Shown here piece after piece: positions 1 through 6,696 of a stretch of 11,716 nucleotides of DNA (the stretch's first letter is position 1; every line of letters begins with the position of its first letter). The notes under the pieces were generated by a model. It was not told the origin of the DNA. It saw only the letters and a list, made by a program, of their open reading frames with translations, and searched no databases. This DNA is from Euperipatoides rowelli (taxonomy: Eukaryota > Onychophora > Udeonychophora > Euonychophora > Peripatopsidae), in NCBI GenBank assembly GCA_003024985.2, contig PXIH01S0001785.1; one strand, 5' to 3'. Made by a program: the position numbers and the translations under genes.

Positions 1-862
1 TATAACGTTGAAAATAAAAAAAAAGCATTTTATTAAAACAAAAGGAGAAAAAAAAATAAAAGGAGAAACTAATCGAACGAAGTGTACATAATATTATATA
101 AAACGTTAGTTTAATTAGTGACAATCTAAAACTGCAGAACTCGTTGTTATAATGGGTCAATGCACGGTACCGTATTAAAAAAAAAAAATCTTAATTATAA
201 TTTATTTCAAATAATTTTGAATTGAGTGAATTTAAATTTTTCGTTTTGTTGACATAGTAAATTTTTTTCTCAGCATNGATTATAAAACTAATTATTCATA
301 CTTTCAATATAATTTTGTAATAAATCTCGAACTGCAAATTAATAGCACAATAATTTAGCAGTAAGCAAACCTTGACATTTGCAGCTGACAGCAAGGACAT
401 TAACTTTCAAAAAATCATTCGTTGAAAAGAAAGAAAAAAAAAACAATTTATATATTAAAAAAAAAAGGTTTAGATACAATGTGGAGTTCTCCAATCTTAC
501 AATCAAAATTATTCAATGATAAATAAACATTAGAAGAGTTCTAAATTGCGTCTCTTTAGTTTTAATTAAAAAAAAAGTTTTTTTTTTATTTTTCCCCACA
601 TAGAAATTTATTTTTTTAAAAAAAGGAGATGATTGAGATTAATAATTTTGGGTGTCGGCCCTGAGTCCTGTATAATAGAAAAGATAGAGAGATGAGGGGA
701 TTTTAAAAGTCAGTTTTATAAAACACATACTTTTCTTTTAATAGTGCAGCTGTGTGAGAATTTTTGCAGAATTGTGCATTTTTTGACAAAGTGTATGAAC
801 TGTTTACCATAGCTAGTATATAACATAATCTTTATATTTAGATGTGGAGGAAAATTTTATTT
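1..862. other. AT-rich stretch without a gene
   Basis: I see no gene here. The sequence is dominated by A and T homopolymers, for example A runs near 175-187 and T runs near 575-590. The only small structure is the perfect 10-bp palindrome ACGGTACCGT at 164-173. A single N lies at 277 and probably marks an assembly ambiguity. No frame of useful length, tRNA-like box or tandem array is visible. Confidence 0.6.
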
Positions 863-886
863 GACCTCTGTGGTTAGCTAGAGGTC
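863..886. repeat. Short inverted repeat upstream of the SINE
   Basis: GACCTCT at 863-869 is the exact reverse complement of AGAGGTC at 880-886, with a 10-nt loop. It lies about 30 bp left of the SINE target-site duplication, so it belongs to older flanking DNA and not to the SINE. A 7-bp stem is modest evidence in a sequence of this length. No function is inferred. Confidence 0.35.
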
Positions 887-915
887 GTTCGACAAAAATG
901 AGAAAATATTCAGTC

Positions 916-931
916 AAAAAATGCTCTAATT
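916..931. repeat. SINE target-site duplication, left copy
   Basis: AAAAAATGCTCTAATT is repeated without mismatch at 1215-1230 on the other side of the element. The A-rich start and T-rich end fit the usual preference of LINE endonucleases. The perfect identity argues for a fairly recent insertion. Confidence 0.8.
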
Positions 932-1214
932 GTCTCGTTCCGTGGTCAAGCGGATTCACTTCCGCTTGATGAACCGAAGGCATTTGCTGAGGTGTACAGG
1001 TTCGCGCCTCGGCTTGGGCAGTTAAGGAACGGTTTTTTCCCTAGCTTTAACAGCTCGCCTCGGNTTTTTCCAAGTACGCTGCCCTTGTAACATCAACAGA
1101 ACCTGTATTTAGTGTTTCAATCAGATATTATAGTCAATTATAAGTGTAAATTAAGTAACCATAAAAAATACATTTCTTCTCCTCTTGGAGAGGAAATTTA
1201 TTTAAAAAAAAAAA
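932..1214 (+). mobile_element. tRNA-derived SINE, full length
   Basis: This is a short retroposed element of about 283 bp. Its left part is tRNA-like. TGGTCAAGCGG at 943-953 matches the RNA polymerase III A-box consensus TRGYNNARNGG at every position, and GGTTCGCGCCT at 999-1009 is a B-box with a few mismatches. CGTTCC at 936-941 can pair with GGAACG at 1026-1031, like the remains of an acceptor stem. After a unique body the 3' end carries a small stem (CCTCTTGGAGAGG, near 1182-1194) and a long poly(A). Perfect 16-bp copies of AAAAAATGCTCTAATT sit at 916-931 and 1215-1230, which is the expected target-site duplication of LINE-driven insertion. An N at 1064 interrupts the body next to a T run. 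The wide A-to-B spacing of 56 nt is larger than in ordinary tRNAs, so it may derive from a tRNA with a long variable arm. The family name cannot be given from sequence alone. Confidence 0.8.
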
Positions 1215-1230
1215 AAAAAATGCTCTAATT
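1215..1230. repeat. SINE target-site duplication, right copy
   Basis: This is an exact copy of 916-931. Its leading A run merges with the poly(A) tail, so the boundary between tail and duplication is ambiguous by up to six bases. Confidence 0.8.
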
Positions 1231-1309
1231 CGATGCATCATTCTGCTCAGGTCTATGACTTCACATACGACCCAGAATTCATTCCTGAACACAACCCCAT
1301 CGAAAAATT

Positions 1310-1325
1310 AAAAAAAAAAAAAAAA
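1310..1325. repeat. Poly(A)16 run
   Basis: A 16-nt A run follows the segment 1231-1309. It could be the tail of another retroposed fragment on the plus strand, but I found no target-site duplication to support that, so it is listed only as a homopolymer. Confidence 0.5.
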
Positions 1326-1510
1326 TGGCCACCATCTTAGACGCCATCTTGAATTTTTCAAAATTACCCAAAATGCATCAGAAATCATCCAAAAGCATTC
1401 TAGATACTAGGATACAATGATTTCTGAAGTTTCCCTTCGGCAAATTCAGAAATGATGTCAAAATAAGCTAAATATGCTAATTAGGGGGACCCCCAGACCC
1501 CAAACATCTG
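1326..1510. repeat. Hairpin-rich segment, probable dispersed repeat
   Basis: Three related words occur close together. TCAGAAATCAT (1378-1388) and ATGATTTCTGA (1417-1427) are exact reverse complements of 11 bp. TTTCTGAA (1421-1428) is the reverse complement of TTCAGAAA (1445-1452), so two alternative stems share the central arm. Near the left end the words GCCACCATCTT (1328-1338) and GCCATCTT (1343-1350) form a small direct repeat, and GGGGG-A-CCCCC lies near 1485-1495. The style is that of a transposable-element fragment, but I recognise no family and see no terminal repeats that would fix its borders. Confidence 0.4.
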
Positions 1511-1802
1511 TAATCTGACTTCCCTCCACATCAAATTCTAAATATAACGGTTCATACTACCTAAAGTAGAAATTTCATACTTTTATCATAAAGTGCATAA
1601 TTGTTCTGGTTAACAGCTGTACTATATAAAGGGATATCCATCTTTTAATCTAAAGTGCAATTACATACAGCCCTCCCCCCACATCCTAACAGAGGTCCCA
1701 GGATATCAACTATATGTAGTTTGGTCATCCATGTGTCCCCTTGGCCCCAGGACTACAGCTCCATTCAACCCCCCTTTTTCTTTGTGGAGGTCTGATTACA
1801 GG
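1511..1802. other. Gene-free stretch between repeats
   Basis: No coding frame or RNA gene is visible. The stretch has C-rich patches (near 1673-1680 and 1770-1776) that contrast with its AT-rich surroundings. TGTAGT near 1714 and ACTACA near 1752 could form a weak stem. The words AAAGTGCA plus AATT occur twice, near 1590 and 1653, which hints at repeat material of unknown family. Confidence 0.4.
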
Positions 1803-2115
1803 TATAATTTTTTTTACATTATCTATATAATAAAAGTGTAGAAAAAAGTCTGTATATGAGCAAGGTTTGATACTCCTCCTCAACCACTCATCCTAGCACA
1901 ATGATGTGTGAGTTAATTGAAAGCGTTTTAAAGAAGATCCGACTCATACAATTCTTCACTCCCTATGACCTTCCTGCCCCATCGATTATTTTTGAAAATT
2001 TAGGATAAAAAGAGCTCTAAAGTTTTATGTCTAACTATATAGCAAACTTTAGAGCTCCAATTATCCAGAAACAGCTTGATACATTGTTAAAACTTATTTG
2101 TAGCCACTGGGTAGT
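1803..2115. repeat. ~310-bp element, copy A
   Basis: This segment and the next are diverged head-to-tail copies of one element. Shared landmarks in the same order are GTCTGTAT, CAACCACTCATCCTAG, a TTAATTGAAA word, AGATCCGA, CCCTATGACCTT, GAGCTCTAAAGTTT, GAGCTCCAATTATCCAGAAA and CCACTGGGT. Copy A contains the perfect 14-bp inverted repeat GAGCTCTAAAGTTT (2012-2025) and AAACTTTAGAGCTC (2044-2057) with an 18-nt loop. No coding frame or tRNA-like promoter boxes are seen. It may be a tandem satellite or a tandemly inserted non-autonomous transposon. The exact left border is uncertain because it runs into AT-rich DNA. Confidence 0.7.
2012..2057. repeat. 14-bp stem-loop in copy A
   Basis: Perfect inverted repeat, arms at 2012-2025 and 2044-2057. 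The same position in copy B (2310-2357) keeps an 18-bp stem with three mismatches. Keeping the fold in both copies suggests it is a structural part of the element. Confidence 0.7.
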
Positions 2116-2400
2116 TAATTTTTGCTTTTATTATAATAATACAATAAAATAGTAGAAATGTCTGTATGCAACTCGTCAACCACTCATCCTAGTGCATTGA
2201 GGTTGGATTTAATTGAAATCCTGCTAAAGCAGATCCGATTAATGTTATTTTGGGTTCCCTATGACCTTCTTTGACCTGGGGATGAATTTTTTAAAAAATT
2301 AGTGTGAAAGGAGCTCTAAAGTTTGCTGGCTAATTGTAAAGCAAACTCCTGAGCTCCAATTATCCAGAAACTTATTAGAAGCTACTGGGTGTTTTTTTTT
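2116..2400. repeat. ~310-bp element, copy B
   Basis: Second copy of the element, offset by about 310 bp from copy A and somewhat shorter because the stretch between AGAAAC and the CTACTGGGT word is reduced. It holds the stem-loop with arms 2310-2327 and 2340-2357 (15 of 18 positions pair). It also holds two TGACCT words at 2262-2267 and 2272-2277. It ends in a T-rich run at about 2391-2400, at the same relative place where copy A passes into copy B, so a third copy may have been truncated here. Confidence 0.7.
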
Positions 2401-2445
2401 TATAATATGTACAGTGAAAAACATACTTTAGTTTTTGGATTATTG

Positions 2446-2530
2446 GGAGTCGAACCTGGAACTTGTGATTCAGCGTAACATCCGTTTTTTCATAGTTGAG
2501 CTCTCTACGCTCTGTCTATCACACCAAACC
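2446..2530 (-). other. Degenerate tRNA-like segment
   Basis: On the minus strand GGTTCGACTCC (plus 2446-2456) matches the RNA polymerase III B-box perfectly. Further upstream on that strand a D-arm-like stretch, TAGACAGAGCGTAGAGAGC (plus about 2498-2516), recalls a tRNA A-box region. The start GGTTTGG and the end ATAATCC pair only in part, and the T-stem has mismatches. It is therefore not a functional tRNA. It is either a tRNA pseudogene or the head of an old SINE running leftwards. I found no target-site duplication. Confidence 0.4.
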
Positions 2531-2583
2531 ACAAATTTTTACAAACATTCACTTTTATACAGAGTCACAGCCAGGTTTTGACA

Positions 2584-2609
2584 GGAGGGTGGGGGGGGGG
2601 GAAGGGGGG
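2584..2609 (+). repeat. G-rich tract with G11 and G6 runs
   Basis: GGAGGG is followed by T, then 11 G, AA and 6 G. The tract offers four G runs of three or more with short loops, which is the pattern of a G-quadruplex on the plus strand. Long G runs are also frequent places of sequencing error, so the lengths are uncertain. Confidence 0.55.
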
Positions 2610-2877
2610 TTGCTAAAATAGAAAAATATGTGCGACAGGCCATCAAATTATATTTCGCTATGTTTTTTTTAGTTGTTCGACTGTTTTGATTATTTCACAT
2701 TTGATAAAGTTTAACAATTTAGCAAATCATGCAACTAGTCTCATTTTATAAAAACATTCAAAGTGTGTCATAAAAAACAACAAAAAATGGGTCATTTAGC
2801 TACTAAAGCCTATGGTAGTCAGTAGCGTACCTACTACCTACCCAAGTAGAAATAAGCACTGGTAGCACTCATTGCCA
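2610..2877. other. Stretch without recognisable features
   Basis: AT-rich sequence with no convincing coding frame, RNA gene or repeat. A loose series of CTAC/GTAG words near 2800-2855 is too irregular to call an array. Confidence 0.5.
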
Positions 2878-2949
2878 TTTACTCTTGTCTAGTGANCGCC
2901 TTTTACTCTTGTCTAGTGAGCATCTGTTACTCTTGCCTATTGAGTGCTC
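2878..2949. repeat. 24-bp tandem repeat, 3 copies
   Basis: The word ACTCTTGTCTAGTGA begins at 2881 and 2905, and its diverged form ACTCTTGCCTATTGA at 2929, a regular 24-bp step. An N at 2896 lies inside the first copy, so the copy number may be an assembly product. Confidence 0.75.
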
Positions 2950-3303
2950 TTTAGGAATGTTCAGTCTTCAATGTAAGTTATAATCCAGTTTTAATTTATA
3001 AAATTTACCACTAATTATGACTGATTATTGTATTGTCACTGGAAATTAACTTATATGTCAATTTTCAAGACAATTAGATAATGTGGAAAGATTAAACATC
3101 GATCACAAGATTTAACCTTGAAAACAGACAATACAAGTTAATAAATCACAGTAATAATAACAAACCATTACTGAGTACCTATACATTCTTTACATATTTC
3201 TTGTCTTCCTTTTATTCTTTGTTATCAATTAGAAAATGTTCAGACTATTTATAAAGTCTGTCACTTATTACAAAAAATTGTTAAAAAACTGTGCTATAGG
3301 TGG
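2950..3303. other. Stretch without recognisable features
   Basis: No gene, RNA or array is visible. A 6-bp stem, CAGACT near 3240 with AGTCTG near 3254, is the only small structure and could be chance. Confidence 0.5.
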
Positions 3304-3327
3304 CATTTTACCACTATAGGTAAAATG
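3304..3327. repeat. 9-bp hairpin left of the 82-bp array
   Basis: CATTTTACC (3304-3312) and GGTAAAATG (3319-3327) are perfect reverse complements with a six-base loop, ACTATA. The loop and its neighbour also make a direct repeat, CTATAGGT/ACTATAGG. It lies about 60 bp before the minisatellite starts. Confidence 0.55.
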
Positions 3328-3387
3328 TAGGCGAACTTGAAAAGCTTTTGTTTTTTTTATTAGGTACATGCTGGGCAGCAACAGGTC

Positions 3388-4438
3388 ACCTTGCAAGTAC
3401 CAGAATTAAAGTAAATTAATTGCACCTCAGTTGGATGTATTCTAACCTTTGTGATTTTCCAACAGGTTGTGCTGCAATCACCAGAACGCAAACCTATTAA
3501 TTGCACATCAACTGGATATATTCCAACATTGGGTGATTTTCTGTTAGGTTGTGCTGTAATCACCAGAATACAAAGAGATTAATTACACCTCAACTGGATA
3601 TATTCATACCTTGGATGATTTCCCACTAGGTGGTGCTGCAATCACCAGAACGCAAACCTATTAATTGCACATCAACTGGATATATATATATACCAACCTT
3701 GGGTGATTTTTTGTTAGGTTGTGCTGCAATCACCAGAATACAAAGAGATTAATTGTATCTCAACTGGATATATTCCAACCTTGGGTGATTTTCCACTAGG
3801 TGGTGCTGCAATCACCAGAATACAAAGAGATTAATTGCACCTCAACTGGATATATTCCAACCTTGGGTGATTTTCCACTAAGTGGTGCTGTAATCACCAG
3901 AATACAAACAGTCTAATTGTACCTCAACTGGATATATTCCAACCTTGGGTGATTTTCCACTAGGTGGTACTGAAAAATCACCAGAATGCAAACATATTAA
4001 TTGCACCTTAACTGGATATATTCCAACCTTGGGTGATTTTTTGTTAGGTTGTGCTGCAATCACCAGAATACAAAGAAATTAATTGCACCTCAACTGGATA
4101 TATTTCAACCTTGGGTGATTTTCCACTAAGTGGTGCTGTAATCACCAGAATACAAACAGTCTAATTGTACCTCAACTGGATATATTCCAACCTTGGATTA
4201 CTTTCCACTAGATGGTTCTGCAATCACCAGAATACAAACAGATTAATTGCACCACAACTGGATATATTCCAACCTTGGATGATTTTCCACTTGGTGGNTC
4301 ACCAGAATACAAACAGATTAATTGCACCACAACTGGATATATTCCAACCTTGGATGATTTTCCACTTGGTGGTGCTGCAGTCACCAGAATACACACACAT
4401 ACTAATTGCACCTCACATTTGGGATTAACTGTTAGGTT
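3388..4438. repeat. 82-bp minisatellite, about 13 copies
   Basis: The word ATCACCAGAA (or a close variant) recurs at 3396, 3477, 3559, 3641, 3729, 3811, 3893, 3977, 4059, 4141, 4223, 4298 and 4380. Steps are 82 bp with three exceptions: 88 bp where a TA stretch has expanded, 84 bp with a two-base insertion, and 75 bp at an N. Each unit carries nested inverted words, GGTGATT with AATCACC and inside them CCAC with GTGG. The first copy is more diverged and the last has an internal deletion, which is usual for array edges. The unit length is not a multiple of three, so reading frames rotate from copy to copy and the short open frames on both strands are not evidence of coding. Unit subtypes recur in order (see findings). 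I recognise no known satellite name. Confidence 0.95.
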
Positions 4439-4824
4439 TACTTAATGTCTAATTTCCTCAGCAGTACAATCTGACACCAAGGCCACCATGATTGCCAGAC
4501 ACAACCCTCTAGACATTTTGATGTAGGGTTATGTTAAGATTAAAATCAATTGAACACAGTGCCTAATGTTTTGACATTGCAGATGAGGACAACATATGCT
4601 AGATATCAAGACTGCCTCCAAAGAGATGTTGGACAAAATATCGACTAGATGTGCTCCATGCATTAAAAAGCACTCATATGGAAGTACAGTTGGTTTAAAG
4701 TATATTAAAAGCTTCATGGGATTACTTACATTTTTCTACAAATTGTTTTTTACTATCTATAACAGTTTTTTTAATGATTTTTCATAATGAGGGAGAGATT
4801 TTTTTAAAGTTTCTTTTTTTTTAC
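4439..4824. other. Gap between two minisatellites, no clear gene
   Basis: This 386-bp stretch separates the two arrays. Weak coding-like hints are GCCACCATG near 4482-4490, which fits a Kozak context but opens only 12 codons. Another is TTTTGACATTGCAG ending near 4582, which resembles a splice acceptor and is followed by a 21-codon frame (ATGAGG...TAG). Overlapping frames of about 60 codons exist on both strands (4596-4787 plus, 4529-4717 minus), but neither has a recognisable motif. I make no gene call. Confidence 0.4.
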
Positions 4825-5800
4825 TCTTATATTTCTCAAACTCAGTATGATAGTGCAGTCTCATCTATCTCAGACTTAGGATGCTAATGCAGTATCTTAT
4901 CTTTCTCAAACTCAGTATGCTAGTGTAATCTCTTATCTATCTCAAACTTAGGATGCTAGTTCAGTCTCTTATCTATCTCAGACTCAGGATGCTAGTACAG
5001 TCGCTTATATATCTCATACTCAGGATGCTAGTGCAGTCCTTTATCTATCTCAGACTCATGATACTAGTGCAGTCTCTTATCTCAGACTCAGAAAGCTAGT
5101 GCAGTCTCCTCACTATCTCAGACTCAGGATGCTAATGTAGTCTTTTGTCTATCTAAGGCTCAGAATGCTAGTGCAGTATTTTATTTATCTCTGACTCAGG
5201 ATACTAGTGCAGTTTAATCACTATCTCAGACTCAGAATGATATGGCAGTCTCTGTACTAACCCAAGACTCATGATGCAGTGGAGTCTCATATATCTCTGA
5301 CTCAGGATGCTAGTGGAGTTTCATCACTATCTCAGACTGAATGATAGTGCAGTCTCTGTACTAACTCAGACTCATGATGCTAGTGGAGTCTCATCTATCT
5401 CTGACTCAGGATGTTAGTGCAGTTTCGTGGCTATCTCAGACTCAGATTGATAATTCAGTCTCTGTACTAACTCAAGACTCATGATGCTAGTGTAATATCT
5501 ATCTCTGACTCAGGAGGCTAGTGCAGTTTCGTCACTATCTCAGACTCAGACTGATAGTGCAGTCTGTGTAATAACTCAAGACTCATGAATCATTATGCTA
5601 GTGGAGTCTCATCTATCTCTGAATTAGGATGCTAGTGCAGCAGTCTCTTATTTATTTCAGGCTCAGGATGCTAGTGCAGTATCATATCTATTTAAGATTC
5701 ATGATGCTAGTGCAGTCCTTTATCTATCTCAATCTTAATATACTAGTGCCTTTGCTTATTTATCTGACTCAGGATGCTATTGCAATCTCTTATTTCTTAG
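4825..5800 (+). repeat. 36-bp minisatellite, about 27 copies
   Basis: The consensus unit is TATCTATCTCAGACTCAGG followed by ATGCTAGTGCAGTCTCT, 36 bp in all. Copies vary by substitutions and small indels. The length is a multiple of three and two of the three plus-strand frames of the consensus have no stop: one reads YLSQTQDASAVS and the other MLVQSLIYLRLR. The longest stop-free run in the first frame is 62 codons, 4952-5137, ended by TAG at 5138; midway a short deletion moves it to the second frame. Frame-breaking indels and stops elsewhere show that the array as a whole is not a conserved coding exon now. The middle part (5187-5614) is organised as a higher-order repeat listed separately. 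Confidence 0.93.
5187..5614. repeat. Higher-order repeat of three 36-bp units, 4 copies
   Basis: The word ATCTCTGACTCAGG (or a variant) starts a composite block at 5187, 5293, 5397 and 5501, and a fifth start at 5615 is followed only by simple monomers. Block lengths are 106, 104, 104 and 114 bp. Each block has three distinguishable 36-mer types in the same order: an ATCTCTGACTCAGG type, a CACTATCTCAGACTCAGA type and a GTACTAACTCAAGACTCATG type. This shows amplification of a trimer after the monomers had diverged. Confidence 0.85.
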
Positions 5801-5862
5801 CTAATAAAGCCTTTTGGTTGGTGCTAGGCATAAGGCACATCATTTGTTTATATGACAGGTAA
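5629..5862 (+). other. Open frame leaving the 36-bp array toward a donor-like site
   Basis: This 77-codon frame starts inside the array (MLVQQSLIYFRL) and passes the last degenerate unit as LTQDAIAIS. It then runs 26 codons into unique sequence (YFLANKAFWLVLGIRH and on) before TAA at 5860-5862. CAG|GTAAGC at 5856-5864 matches the consensus 5' splice site and lies exactly at the end of the frame. This could be the last part of an exon, live or dead. With no upstream exon, no homologue that I recognise and decay elsewhere in the array, coding remains a weak possibility. Confidence 0.2.
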
Positions 5863-5864
5863 GC

Positions 5865-6649
5865 CTATGTTTAGAAATTACAATCAATTTTAAGATAAGG
5901 TTTGAGTTTGAAATTTTAAATATTTATAGATAATACTCCAAAACTAAAGGAAAAAAAAACTGAAACTTAAAGTATTATCCAGATGGTACAAAATGGGGTT
6001 GAATTTTCCAACTAACCCTATGAATATATACCTTATTTCTAATTTTGCAATAAGGGTTTTGATGGTTCTTAATATGATGGTAAGCCTAGATGAAGATTTC
6101 TGAGGTTGATAAATTTAATATTGCAAATACATTTTCCAAATCATAGTGCAATAAGTCCCTTTACTTAAAAAAATGTCAAATGATGGCTTAAATAATGAAA
6201 GTCCGTTGAAAGAACAGTAATGTCTGTGAGCATAGACTATATAAAACACAAGGAATTAATAAACTATAAAAGTGATATATTTAATAGTTTTTTAAAGAGG
6301 GTGGGACACACAATAGCTATAGAAACAACAAATCAAAATGCAGTTTAGGATAGTTAGATTTTAAGATCAGTCATAAATAAACTGCACACACACACATATC
6401 ATACAGCATAACACATCCAAACTAAAAAGTAAAACAGCGTAAACTCAGAAAAACCATGAAGTACACTATTATTGATAGTGATTCCTAGTTCAAACATAGT
6501 TGTAGGTAAAGTTTAAAACATGCCACTTTATTGGGAAATTGGTTAGGATCAATTAGCAGTAAACCAACGTTGTAATTACATTAGGAGACACTGCAACATC
6601 TAAAAATGTAGTAGAGTGTGGAATTACTAATTTTTTTCGCTAATTTTAG
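5865..6649. other. Long stretch without recognisable features
   Basis: About 785 bp of AT-rich sequence with no convincing frame, RNA gene or array. A short CA microsatellite lies at 6384-6396. AAACTAT near 6262 and ATAGTTT near 6285 could form a weak stem. Nothing else stands out on either strand. Confidence 0.5.
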
Positions 6650-6696
6650 TATATTTTCTTTACAGTCCTAACCTTTACCATAACTCTGAATCCTAG
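6650..6696 (+). repeat. Partial third copy of dispersed repeat
   Basis: TTTACAGTCCTAACCTTTACC followed by an ACTCTGAATCCTA word matches the start of the repeat at 7711-7816, where the same words appear as ATTACAGTCCTAACCTTACC and CCCTGAATCCTA. The similarity ends after about 45 bp, so this copy is truncated or has diverged beyond recognition. Confidence 0.65.

Noticed and set aside
1623-1631. TATATAAAG, a perfect TATA-box word
   Set aside because: Expected often in AT-rich DNA and no gene or transcript evidence follows it.
3360-4445. Several 60-90 codon frames on both strands within the 82-bp array, with repeated VGIYPVEVQLI-like or LIAPQLDIFQPW-like peptides
   Set aside because: The unit is 82 bp, so frames rotate between copies; the same array is open on both strands, and two of the frames run across an N. 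These are products of repeat composition.
4482-4490. GCCACCATG, an ideal Kozak context
   Set aside because: The frame it opens ends after 12 codons, and no splice site could be tied to it with confidence.
4596-4787. 63-codon plus-strand frame beginning MLDIKTASKEML
   Set aside because: No recognisable domain, an overlapping minus-strand frame of equal length (4529-4717), and a low-complexity FF/NDF tail from T-rich DNA. Could be an exon fragment, but nothing supports it.
3388-5800. Possible CRISPR array
   Set aside because: Units are contiguous and diverge gradually with no unique spacers between identical short repeats, and the context is eukaryotic.
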